Assembly: GCF_001937665.1 (NCBI RefSeq)
Contig: NZ_MSKL01000021.1
Coordinates: 1-55,036, forward strand
DNA length: 55,036 nucleotides
Reading direction: 5' to 3'
Origin: Actinomyces oris
Lineage (GTDB): Bacteria; Actinomycetota; Actinomycetes; Actinomycetales; Actinomycetaceae
Shown: positions 33,801 to 41,548 of the stretch, in pieces
Layout of the letters: each line of letters begins with the position of its first letter
Position numbering within the stretch: the first letter of the stretch is position 1
Translations under genes and position numbers: made by a program
Notes under the pieces: model-generated
Told to the model about the DNA's origin: nothing
Database searches by the model: none
What the model saw: the letters and a program-made list of their open reading frames with translations, nothing else

Positions 33801-34880
33801 GGACGGTCCCAGGTAGGACCAGAAGGAGGCCAGAGCCTCGTCATGGTGTCCCAGTCTTGCCAGACAGACCCCACGGCGATAGTTCCACCAGCTGCGTGCG
33901 GGCTTCTTGAGCGTCCGCAGGGCCTCCTGGTAGGAGCGCTCCGCGGTGAGGAGGTCGCCAATGCGCTCCGAGGCGAGTCCCAGCTTGTAGAGGGTGTGCC
34001 CGTTCCCCGTGTCCAGCGAGGCGGCCAGGGCGTACTGCCCTTGTGCTCGCTCGTACTCACGCAGACGGTCAAGGCAGTAGGCCAGCTCGTAGGCCAGCTC
34101 CACCCTGGACAGTCCCTCTCCCGGATAGAGCTCGAAGAGCTCGGATGCCAGTCTCCAGTCTCCCCGGGAGCAGGCGAACTGGGCCGGTCCTTTGCTGCAG
34201 GCCTTTCCTCCGGCCGCCTCGCAGGCGGCGGCGAAGCTGGCCGAGGCGCGAGCCCGATCACCGTCGCGGTGGGCTATGACCCCCTGCTCGAAGAGCTCCT
34301 GCGCACTGAGCCGATCAACACTGGCCAAAGCATCCAGGGTGCACCTGGCCGGCCCGTTCAGGCCCAGGTGGAGCTGAGTCTGAAGGAGCTTGCGCAGCCA
34401 GGCGGCGTCATTCTCGTGCTCGGGCAGACCGGAGAGCAGAACCTCCAGGCGCTGCCACTGCGGGGTGCTCGCGGGCAGGCAGGCGAGCAGGTTCTCCGAG
34501 TAGCGGCGGTCTCGCACCCCTGAGGAGAGGGCACGCGAGAAGAAGACGGAGGCCCCTTCAGGATCATCCTGCCGTTTGAGGAGGCAGCCGGCGCGGTAGA
34601 AGGCCTCTCCGCAGGCGGGGTCGTGGTCGGCCACCTCGGTGTAGGTTCTCAGGGCGGCCTCGAACCGCTCCTGACGCTCGGCGATGACCCCTAGACGCAG
34701 CCGGGTCGCAGTATCGTGGGCGCCCTCGGAGAGCTTTTCATACAGGCGCCTGGCCTCCGCCAGGTTGCCGTCTTCATACTCCTTAGCGGCGGCGTAGCGC
34801 ACCAACCTGGACGCGGCCGGCAACTGCAAACGGCCGGAAACGGCGCGCCCCATCTTCCTGAGGACAGCATCCTTGGACAT
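30891..34880 (-). CDS. Three-module TPR-TagF-GT4 transferase, 1329 aa
   Basis: Residues about 30-480 form an array of TPR-like helical pairs (EARRLYEKL, AEAFYRAGCLLKRQ, ALAASLDTGNGHTLYKLG, SYQEAL). Residues about 510-865 are a TagF/TarF-type CDP-glycerol glycerophosphotransferase: NTWHGTPFKTLG (HGTP 611-614), GSPRLD, APTWRG, YRAHR (His744) and DYSSILFDF (780-788), all intact. Residues about 895-1300 are a GT4 domain: ATMGRMSMEKNQ, VLPSLHEGQPVTLLEAM and NLPGNREL. A basic tail (KGKAASRRRRRRRAAS) ends the chain. It probably extends the polymer with alternating sugar and glycerol phosphate at the membrane, the TPRs docking partners. The ATG at 34880 has AAAGG 8 nt upstream, and it heads the four-gene coupled minus run. 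Confidence 0.87.
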   Translation of the reverse strand: MSKDAVLRKMGRAVSGRLQLPAASRLVRYAAAKEYEDGNLAEARRLYEKLSEGAHDTATRLRLGVIAERQERFEAALRTYTEVADHDPACGEAFYRAGCLLKRQDDPEGASVFFSRALSSGVRDRRYSENLLACLPASTPQWQRLEVLLSGLPEHENDAAWLRKLLQTQLHLGLNGPARCTLDALASVDRLSAQELFEQGVIAHRDGDRARASASFAAACEAAGGKACSKGPAQFACSRGDWRLASELFELYPGEGLSRVELAYELAYCLDRLREYERAQGQYALAASLDTGNGHTLYKLGLASERIGDLLTAERSYQEALRTLKKPARSWWNYRRGVCLARLGHHDEALASFWSYLGPSPRGLASVSKQRASSDFLDLVRAKITPPPRQRPEDLVESTIGDIMLGLHEALRSHGGTDDPGTGMEIPPAAARTAAQSIRRVLPLVLKGDRNHRLVLAQLAQDAGQVELACEILEQAEEFGCKDGLDPRAYGRTPGAARNIRYAEALEVLPVSPHLVLWESNHGASIGCHPLAIFRWMVDRPEYSDLLHVWAVNDLGAIPPDLLGRRNVVFVPLHSSEYMQYLATAGYLVNNVSFAPYFVRRREQRYLNTWHGTPFKTLGRSMRGGLLDYENLQRNFQLSTTLMAPNELTRWALIEDHDLRDVYRGRTIITGSPRLDTSLTMSHEDRKALRGRLGMAEGDERRLVLFAPTWRGGVSKRELDREALVADLTAMASRDDVLVVYRAHRLSEKLLAGVNLPVSVVPKDIDTNELLAAVDVLVTDYSSILFDFLPQKRPIVLYMHDIEEYRAERGLYLDPAEVPGLACYDRGELASAIGRALAGEGIAPQEALARYCPYEDGRASARLARFFFDDDLDHGQRAIIRDHALDPAVGDGARKRRTLLFHASMIPNGIASALLALLEALDPALYSVNLIVEPSVLRDNEDRQEIFRRLPRHVHVICKPGAAPWRIHERSCVNDFAHHPEAYTSQSFWDSYWAYYERETRRILGDFVPDAAIEYDGYAETWVSLIAAWGRRGSRTSCYQHNQMDNEYRDKYPGLKRVFTLYGDVDAVVAVSPGLARHNRTGLAGLGIDLSQRQLSARNLLDVERVRLGAQAPAPDAFTALKNEHDIVLATMGRMSMEKNQAALIEAVALLRKQDGSEVGGAPGLSIGLAIIGSGVLEGTLRARIDSLGLSGHVVMLGQMDNPFPVLDGADLFVLPSLHEGQPVTLLEAMTLGTGVVASNLPGNRELVSLGYGVLSGTSPQDIAQAIRTALAEPHLAHGDFDVKEHNERSLRDTLEAVLGPEALLRRPKGKAASRRRRRRRAASRGVPA

Positions 34881-35021
34881 GATAATCGCCTTTATTACAG
34901 CACGAACGTTCTACGGATTAAAATCTTCGCTTAATGGCGCGCCACGCAACGGGAATCAATCCGGTTTCCATCTCGGACGTCCGCTTCAACCCGCCCGGCA
35001 TCCCGCCTCACAACACACCCA

Positions 35022-35414
35022 TCAACTCAGGCGCATATCACTTTTGATCTGAGTCGTCGAGACCTCTGGAGTCCGAGGAAGGTAGACCACCTCGCACAGC
35101 CCTTCGAGCTGATCGTCGAACTCGCCAGTCCAGTCGTCACCCATGACGAAGACATCAATACCATATCTGGCGACATCCTCGGTCTTCTGCCCCCAGGTCA
35201 GCTCAGGCACCACAAGATCGACATACCGAATGGCCTCGAGCATCACCTTGCGCTCCTCGTAGGAGAAATACGCCTGCTTACCCTTTCCGGCATTGAACTC
35301 ATCACTGGACAGCGCCACCATCAGAAAGTCCCCAAGCGCTCGCGCACGCTTCAGCAACGCAATATGACCATAGTGGAGCAGGTCATATGTGCCATAGGTA
35401 ATCACGCGCTTCAT
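35022..35414 (-). CDS. tagD: Glycerol-3-phosphate cytidylyltransferase TagD, copy 2, intact
   Basis: This 130-aa enzyme is predicted to form CDP-glycerol for the glycerophosphotransferases around it. It begins MKRVITYGTYDLLHYGH (H14, H17 of HxGH) and retains WGQK, GDDW and RTPEVSTTQIK, the RTxGISTS-type nucleotide-binding motif followed by the usual Lys. Length and end match canonical TagD (about 129 aa). The ATG at 35414 follows AGGAAG by 8-9 nt; the longer frame to 35516 is unnecessary. The gene stands alone, with a 141-bp gap to the TPR-TagF-GT4 gene and 263 bp of AT-richer DNA upstream with no gene. Confidence 0.94.
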   Translation of the reverse strand: MKRVITYGTYDLLHYGHIALLKRARALGDFLMVALSSDEFNAGKGKQAYFSYEERKVMLEAIRYVDLVVPELTWGQKTEDVARYGIDVFVMGDDWTGEFDDQLEGLCEVVYLPRTPEVSTTQIKSDMRLS

Positions 35415-35677
35415 GGGGTCACTTCCTGGTCGGACGTCCGAAGTTCGCCCGCGCCAACACTCCGGACAAACCGTCGTGAGTATTACCCACTTTCGAACTG
35501 AAACTGAAGATGTCACAGAATCGATGCCATACCGATATGCCGCCGAAACACGTGATGTTCACAGTCGACTCTCACAGAGAGGCCTGTCCCACTTTCCCCG
35601 AGCGCCTCACATTCTCACAACAATTCTTCTTTCCAGTATTTTGAGAGATGTGACTCATCCGGTCTTCCAGTCACCTA

Positions 35678-38600
35678 TCAGTCCAGGAAATGAGTGATCC
35701 ATCCACGGATCCACACGAGGTTGTCCAGGATCGGTACGGGATCGACATCTGGCGGTGTGCAGTGCCTCTCGGTGGTGTCGCTGTCGCTGAGGATCCGCTG
35801 CAGGTGGGAAGCGAGCCCATCGTGGTCGACAGCGATGGGCAGCCCCGATTCGAGGGGCCAGTCGCCGTACAGGCCCCTCTCGACGTCGCGATAGGAGGAC
35901 AGGTCGGGTACGTAGGCCACTGCCGGCTTCCCAGTGAGAGCGAAGTCGAAGAAGATGCTCGAGTAGTCCGACACCAGGACGTCGGCCGCCACCATGAGCT
36001 CCTCGACACTCGGGTACCCGCTGACATCGACCGTCCCCGGGACACGGCCGGTCCGGTTCATGTGGTGGCTGCGCATGAGGACCACCGCGCCGAGACGATC
36101 AGCCAGAGACGCCCCGTCCAGAGCCCCCAGAGCCCCCAGAGGCCCGCGCCCGCTCACGGAGCCGCCTCCGGACTCACCCTTCGAAGGACGCAGGCTCTCA
36201 CGCCAGGTCGGTGCGTAGAGGATGACCGGCTGCTTCTGACCGATTCCGAGCTCGTGGCGCACCCGCCGCCTCACCTGAGAGCCTCCGATCATCCTCACGT
36301 TTCGGGGGTACTCCCCCACCCGGACCTGCCCGTGGTACCCCAGAGCCTGCTGCAAACGCCGGCCGGCTTCCGGATTCTGGGCGAGCAGCAGATCCCACTG
36401 GGGGACCTGGCGGGTCATGAGGCGCCGGTATCTCAGGGTGACGGCTCTCGGGGCGTCGTGCAGCAGCTTCTTGATCGGAGTGCCGTGCCAGGTCTGGAGC
36501 AGATGCTGGCCCTCACGCTTGGAGAACCAGGAGGGCAGGTGGTCGTTGGTGACGATGACACGTGAGGTGCGCAGCGCCTCCACCCATTCCTGTGATCCGA
36601 CGACGACGGGGCGGGCGCCCGACGGCACCGGAACCGTGCCATCGACGACCGACCACCACAGGGGCGCGGTGACGCCGTGGGCCGCCAGGTCCTCGCATAT
36701 CGCGGCCGGGTTGTCTCCCCCGCTGCGCCCGCCGAAGGACTCCAGGAAGACTCCCGCCCTCAAGGCATTGGCCTCACGTTCAATGAGGAGCCGATGGCCC
36801 CGTCGTGAGCGCTCATGAGGTGTCAGCGGGGGGATAACGGCTACGGCCACGGTGCCGTCCCGCCGGGTGATGATCCGCGCGCGGCGTGCGGGGCGCACGC
36901 AGTCCACTGAAAAGGCGGCACCATCGGGCACCACCGCGGAGCCGGTGGGCGCCGGGGCGATGGGGACCTCGATGGCGGGTCCGTCAACCCACTCCCCTGC
37001 CAGACAGCTCCCCTCAATGCGGCGGTCGGGCTCGTCCCGCGAGGCGGCACTCCAACCCACCGGGCAGGTCCCCAGCTCGGCGCGGGGGTCGACCAGGTCA
37101 ATACTCGCCGACCACCCGCCGCCCGGCACCAGGACGGCGGGCACCGCCATCGAGCCGCCACTTCCGGCGCTGCCACCGAGGACAATATCCAGCCTCGCCG
37201 GGGCCCCCGTCACCGTTCCGCTCAGCACCAGCGTTGCGTCGATGTCCTGACGCGCGGCGAGCAGCACGACGTCAATCGGACCACTGGGCAGCAGCGCACT
37301 CCCCCGGCTTCCGCTGTCCACCGCAGCGACCTGGAGCAACCCCCGTCGACCGCGCACCGCCAGGCGCTGCCCGGACTCCGGCGGCGCCAGCCGCCACCTG
37401 CTGGAGCCGGCCGGTTGCGGCATCCATGCCCACACCCTTCGCCCCGCGACGCAGGTCACCACCCGAAACCACGCGGAGCGTCCCGGTTCGAGACGCAGAC
37501 GCACCACGATCCCCGAGGAGAGGTAGGAGCGCCACGGGTCGCCGGCCTCCAAGTCGGCTCGGGGCGCCTCGCAGCGGTCCACCTCGGCGCGGCCTCGAAC
37601 TTCTCCTGACTCGTCGACCACCTCAACGGTCGGGAGATCGGTCAGGCTCGGGTCCACTCCCCAGACCCAGGCGCAGCCGCGTACCTCCAGGGTCCTGGGC
37701 CCCACCCAGCGCGCTGTGTCGACGCCGACGTGCAGTCGCAGATCAACGTCTCGGACCTCGGTAAGCCGGTGGGGTACCGCGATCTGTTCCAGGAAGCGCT
37801 GCTCGGGACGCAGAGCCCCCGTCTCGTGGGTCAGGGGAAGGTGGCTCAGGTCCTGGCGCCAGCCGATCAGCTCCTCAAGCTCCGCGGCGTTGAGTGGCCC
37901 GTCTTGGATGAGGAGCCACAGCACGAGTCGATCGAGCAGCTCGGTCGACTCCCACACAGAGTCCTCTGCATCAGCCAGCGCCCTCCTCGCGGTGCGGCGG
38001 AGCCTACCGACGAAGTCAGGCCCCTCCCGGTGAGCCCGCTCAGCCAGACGAGCAAGAGTCCGATTCAGGCGCTCGGCGACCAGACGCTGACGCACCGCCT
38101 CCGGGGCGTGGGCAACCAGTTGCACCATGGCGTCCACCTCCGCCAGGAGGGCGCCGGGATCGGCGTCCGCGCCGGGACCACGAGCCGCCGATCCGGCGCG
38201 CCAGGTGTAGACCTCCTCATCCAGCACGTCAATGCGGGTCGCGGTAAGAAGCACCGCGAGGGTTCTGGCGGGGAGAGGCATCACAGGGCTACGGAGCGCA
38301 CTGAGCCCTCGTGGCAGGGTCCACAGCCTTCGACGGGCCATGACGGCACCGGCCACAAGCTCCTCAACCGCCTCGGGCACCTCGGCCAGCGGCTCCGCGA
38401 GGCGAGGCGCGCGGGGCGGCCCCGTCCTCGGCCCGGCCCCGGTTACCGGTGTCAAGGACCGCGAGCGCGCAACGACGACGTCGGAGCCCGACCGCTCCAG
38501 GCACTGAATCATCGACTGGCAGGCACCGGCGATGAGTCCGTCCCCGCCGTCGACAATGGTGACCAGTCGCCCTCGCGCTCGCTTCAGGGCGGTCTCCAGG

Positions 38601-38869
38601 TCGCCGCCCCGATCACAGGGCACGACCCGGATACGCCGGTCCCTGGCGGACAGGCGAGTCGCCACCTGCTCACCGGTGCTCTGCGCGTCGGCCTTCGGCC
38701 CGACGACGACCAGGACCTCCACGTCCTTGAAGGTCTGGTTGAGCACGGATCGGATGGCCCCTTCCAGGTGAGGGCCGGCCTCCGACGCCCGGACGATGAC
38801 GCTGAGTCGGGGCCGGTGCACGCCGCGCAGAGCCGCACCGATGAGACGTCTGAGACGCCGACCGCCCAT
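35678..38869 (-). CDS. Degenerate GT-A plus TagF-type glycerophosphotransferase, 1063 aa
   Basis: The N-terminus (20-130) has the GT2 pattern LSVIVRASEAGPHLEGAIRSVLNQTF, but the DxDD site reads VDGGDG (106-111), so donor binding is doubtful. A middle region (about 130-740) includes helical and beta-rich segments with many Arg/Asp/Val; I cannot name it. From about 790 the C-terminus is a full glycerophosphotransferase domain: TWHGTPIKK (HGTP 795-798), EYPRN, YAPTWRES, MRSHH (about 932-936) and SDYSSIFFDF (about 967-976). The polymer-extending or priming role is inferred from TagF/TarF. The start is ATG 38869 with a weak GGGGTAGAAG site, 6 nt after the dehydrogenase stop. Confidence 0.86.
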   Translation of the reverse strand: MGGRRLRRLIGAALRGVHRPRLSVIVRASEAGPHLEGAIRSVLNQTFKDVEVLVVVGPKADAQSTGEQVATRLSARDRRIRVVPCDRGGDLETALKRARGRLVTIVDGGDGLIAGACQSMIQCLERSGSDVVVARSRSLTPVTGAGPRTGPPRAPRLAEPLAEVPEAVEELVAGAVMARRRLWTLPRGLSALRSPVMPLPARTLAVLLTATRIDVLDEEVYTWRAGSAARGPGADADPGALLAEVDAMVQLVAHAPEAVRQRLVAERLNRTLARLAERAHREGPDFVGRLRRTARRALADAEDSVWESTELLDRLVLWLLIQDGPLNAAELEELIGWRQDLSHLPLTHETGALRPEQRFLEQIAVPHRLTEVRDVDLRLHVGVDTARWVGPRTLEVRGCAWVWGVDPSLTDLPTVEVVDESGEVRGRAEVDRCEAPRADLEAGDPWRSYLSSGIVVRLRLEPGRSAWFRVVTCVAGRRVWAWMPQPAGSSRWRLAPPESGQRLAVRGRRGLLQVAAVDSGSRGSALLPSGPIDVVLLAARQDIDATLVLSGTVTGAPARLDIVLGGSAGSGGSMAVPAVLVPGGGWSASIDLVDPRAELGTCPVGWSAASRDEPDRRIEGSCLAGEWVDGPAIEVPIAPAPTGSAVVPDGAAFSVDCVRPARRARIITRRDGTVAVAVIPPLTPHERSRRGHRLLIEREANALRAGVFLESFGGRSGGDNPAAICEDLAAHGVTAPLWWSVVDGTVPVPSGARPVVVGSQEWVEALRTSRVIVTNDHLPSWFSKREGQHLLQTWHGTPIKKLLHDAPRAVTLRYRRLMTRQVPQWDLLLAQNPEAGRRLQQALGYHGQVRVGEYPRNVRMIGGSQVRRRVRHELGIGQKQPVILYAPTWRESLRPSKGESGGGSVSGRGPLGALGALDGASLADRLGAVVLMRSHHMNRTGRVPGTVDVSGYPSVEELMVAADVLVSDYSSIFFDFALTGKPAVAYVPDLSSYRDVERGLYGDWPLESGLPIAVDHDGLASHLQRILSDSDTTERHCTPPDVDPVPILDNLVWIRGWITHFLD

Positions 38870-38875
38870 GTTCTT

Positions 38876-40159
38876 CTACCCCGTCAACCGGTGAGCGCTG
38901 CGGCGCCAGAGCCCCGTGGCGTCAATGAGGTTGCGCCCCTCGAGCAGGAGCGGATCAAGGTCGGCGAACTCCTGGTGGCTGACCAGCAGCGCCACGACAT
39001 CAGCCTGTTCGACGGCCTGCCGGCACCCGGTCAGTCGCACGTTGCCCCGCCGAGCCAGAGACGGCGGAAGCTCCTTGGCGTGTGGCTCAGCCACCAGGAC
39101 CCGGGCGTGGGGCGCTGCGACGGCCACGTTCTCGGTGATGGTGAGCGCGGGTGACTGGCGCAGATCGTCGACGTCGGCCTTGAAGGTCAGGCCGAGCACC
39201 GCCACGGTCGGCGAGGCCGCTCCTTCCAACGCCTGGAGGATGCGCCCCACGTAATGGGCCGGCCGGGAGTCGTTGATCTGGCGGGCCGTGCGGATGAGCC
39301 TGGTCTCCTCGGGAGCGCAGGACACCAGGAACCAGGGGTCCACCGCGATGCAGTGACCGCCCACCCCGGGGCCCGGTTGAAGAATGCTCACCCGCGGATG
39401 GCGGTTGGCCAGGTCGATGAGCTCCCAGACATCCACCCCGACCCGCTCGCAGACAACGGCCAGCTCATTGGCGAAGGCGATGTTGAGGTCGCGGAAGGCG
39501 TTCTCCGTCAGCTTGGTCATCTCGGCGGTGGCGGCGTCGGTCAGGACCAGGTCGCCCCGGCAGAAGGTGGCGTACAGGTCTCTGGCCAGGTGCGAGGCCT
39601 CGGGGGTCAAGCCGCCGATGACCCGGGAGTTAGTCACCATCTCCGCCATGATGCGCCCGGGCAGCACGCGTTCGGGGCAGTAGGACAGGTGCACCTGGGG
39701 CCGTCCGCCACCGCCGTCCATGGAGAGGTCCGGGCGCATCGCGATGATCGCCTCGGCCAGGCCGCGAGTGGTGCCGGGTGGACAGGTCGACTCCAGGACG
39801 ATGAGCTCGCCCCCTGTGAGACGAGGGGCGATCTGCCTGGTGGCGGCCTCCACCAGGGAGAGGTCGGCCGCGTGGTCCCGGCCCGTCGATGGGGTCGGCA
39901 CCGCGATGATGTAGGTCCGTGCCGACGGCGTCACCGTCTGGGCGCGCAGGCGGCCGGCCTCGACCTGCTGGGCCAGCACGGCGGCCAGCCCCTCCTCGAG
40001 GAAGGGAAGCTCTCCGCGGTTGACGGCCTCGACACGTTCCTGGACACGGTCCACCCCGACGACGTCCAGTCCGGCGCGGGCCAGGACCGCGGCCGTGGGC
40101 AGACCGATGTACCCCAGCCCGATGACCGCGACGTCGGCTACTTCAGCAGCGTCAGTCAT
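38876..40159 (-). CDS. wecC: UDP-N-acetyl-D-mannosaminuronate-type nucleotide-sugar dehydrogenase
   Basis: This 427-aa enzyme is of the UDP-glucose/UDP-ManNAc dehydrogenase family and oxidises C6 of a nucleotide sugar to a uronate with 2 NAD+. The N-terminus is VAVIGLGYIGLPTA (Rossmann, GxGxxG). Later come ESTCPPGTT, YCPERVLPG, KLTENAFRDLNIAFANEL and PGVGGHCIAVDPWFL with the catalytic Cys; these favour WecC over UDP-Glc dehydrogenase. No WecB-type epimerase is in the window, so the substrate could instead be another UDP-HexNAc. The ATG at 40159 is chosen over the open frame to 40195. It lies between the LCP gene (76-bp gap) and the 1063-aa transferase gene. It implies an acidic sugar in the polymer. 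Confidence 0.88.
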   Translation of the reverse strand: MTDAAEVADVAVIGLGYIGLPTAAVLARAGLDVVGVDRVQERVEAVNRGELPFLEEGLAAVLAQQVEAGRLRAQTVTPSARTYIIAVPTPSTGRDHAADLSLVEAATRQIAPRLTGGELIVLESTCPPGTTRGLAEAIIAMRPDLSMDGGGGRPQVHLSYCPERVLPGRIMAEMVTNSRVIGGLTPEASHLARDLYATFCRGDLVLTDAATAEMTKLTENAFRDLNIAFANELAVVCERVGVDVWELIDLANRHPRVSILQPGPGVGGHCIAVDPWFLVSCAPEETRLIRTARQINDSRPAHYVGRILQALEGAASPTVAVLGLTFKADVDDLRQSPALTITENVAVAAPHARVLVAEPHAKELPPSLARRGNVRLTGCRQAVEQADVVALLVSHQEFADLDPLLLEGRNLIDATGLWRRSAHRLTG

Positions 40160-40235
40160 GAGTCTCCATGCATTTGTACGCGTCCCACAAGGCACTCCGC
40201 CGGGACGCCGCGCCGTGCGCCACGAGTCCTCACCC

Positions 40236-41369
40236 CTAGTTCACCGTGGCGGGAAGCAGCTCGACGGCGTCGGGGTGCTCGGCGAGGTAGGTGCTCACCC
40301 GGTCCTCGGCGAAGGCCTTGAACAAGGGAGCGTCCGCATCGGCGTCGAGCCTGACGATGGACTGCCCGTCCTCGGAGGTTCCCGTACCGGCGGTCGGTAC
40401 GGTCATGAACATGATGTCGTTGCTGTGAAGGTGACGCGTCTCCAGGGCCAGGGACTGCATCTGGTTGAGAGTGAAGGACTCGTCCACGGCAACTGTCCGC
40501 GAGGCGGTCTTGAGGAACGAGTACAGCGCCGTGGGACTGCTCAAGGTGCCGTTGGTCAGGACCCTGCTCACGATGGAGCGCATCCAGGTCTGCTGACGCT
40601 TGACGCGGTCGAAGTCCCCGCCCGGGAGGGAAGATCGCTCGCGGGTGTAGGCCAGGGCCTGTTGCCCGTTGAGTACCTGCGGCCCGGCCCCGAGATCCTT
40701 GCCGGCGAGTGTCTGAGGCGTCTTGAGGTTGACGCGCACCCCACCGATGTCGTCGGTCAGCGCGACGAAGGACTCGAAGTTCGCCACCGCGAAGTGGTCG
40801 ATGTGGATGCCGGTGAGGTTCTCCACGGTGTGGATCGTCAGCGAGGGCCCCCCGTAGGAGTAGGCGGCGTTGATCTTGCCCTGGCCGTGACCGGGGATCT
40901 CCACCCACGAGTCACGGGGGATCGACATGACCGAGATCGTCTTCCTATCGCCGCTGACCTGAACGATCATGATTGCGTCCGTGCGCTGGGCCCCCTCCTG
41001 CCACTGGGAGGGGTCGGAGGCGGAGGTGCGCGAGTCGGTCCCCAGGACCAGGATGTTGACGGCCGGCTCCTTGCCCGCCGCCTTCTGCTGCGGGGCTCGC
41101 GTGGGAATACCTGCGAAGGGGTCCGCAATCGTCTCGATGCCGGAGGCGATGGAGTGACGCACCCACAGGGCGAGGCCTCCCGTGGCCAGGGTCAGAACCA
41201 GGAAGATCGCCAGGACACTGAGAAGGGCGATCCTCCATCCCCGTCCGGGGCGGCGTCGAGCGCCGCGTACGCTGCGCGTCGAGGTCGTTTCGATCCCTGA
41301 TAAGGATGCTTCAGCATCACCCTTGTCAATCGGGGTGCTTCCAGGTTCTGGTAGGAGGGACTGCGTCAT
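40236..41369 (-). CDS. LytR-CpsA-Psr (LCP) family glycopolymer ligase
   Basis: LCP enzymes move lipid-linked glycopolymers onto peptidoglycan outside the membrane. In Actinomyces oris an LCP protein is reported to attach glycan to the surface protein GspA. The 377-aa chain has a cytoplasmic basic N-terminus, one TM (46-70) and an LCP domain from about 103: LVLGTDSR (108-114), RTDAIM (129-134), PRDSWV (151-156), KINAAYSYGG and LAYTRERSSLPGGDFDR. The Asp/Arg residues that bind the pyrophosphate are present. The start is ATG 41369 with no clear Shine-Dalgarno; a leaderless transcript is possible. It heads the LCP-wecC-transferase run, which suggests polymer made here is attached by this enzyme. 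Confidence 0.93.
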   Translation of the reverse strand: MTQSLLPEPGSTPIDKGDAEASLSGIETTSTRSVRGARRRPGRGWRIALLSVLAIFLVLTLATGGLALWVRHSIASGIETIADPFAGIPTRAPQQKAAGKEPAVNILVLGTDSRTSASDPSQWQEGAQRTDAIMIVQVSGDRKTISVMSIPRDSWVEIPGHGQGKINAAYSYGGPSLTIHTVENLTGIHIDHFAVANFESFVALTDDIGGVRVNLKTPQTLAGKDLGAGPQVLNGQQALAYTRERSSLPGGDFDRVKRQQTWMRSIVSRVLTNGTLSSPTALYSFLKTASRTVAVDESFTLNQMQSLALETRHLHSNDIMFMTVPTAGTGTSEDGQSIVRLDADADAPLFKAFAEDRVSTYLAEHPDAVELLPATVN

Positions 41370-41400
41370 GGGCTAATGGCACCACATATTTCTCAAGCAT

Positions 41401-41439
41401 TTTGCCCGGAATCCCCTTGTTTTAGGAATTCCGGGCAAA
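41401..41439. terminator. Hairpin downstream of ilvE
   Basis: TTTGCCCGGAAT (41401-41412) and ATTCCGGGCAAA (41428-41439) form a 12-bp stem, extendable by TCC/GGA inside the loop. It lies between the ilvE stop and the LCP start and separates amino acid genes from the glycopolymer locus. Confidence 0.65.
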
Positions 41440-41548
41440 TTGCTCATGAAATGAGATGCAACTGAGACCGACGCAATCTCTCCGTCACCATTTCATGTCA
41501 CGCCCAGAATATCTTTCTGGACGATCAGAAGGAATATCTCCAATGGTT

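Noticed and set aside
32481-34523. Long open frame (680 codons) antisense to the TPR-TagF-GT4 gene
   Set aside because: Low-complexity Gly/Val/Gln sequence; the opposite strand carries clear catalytic motifs.
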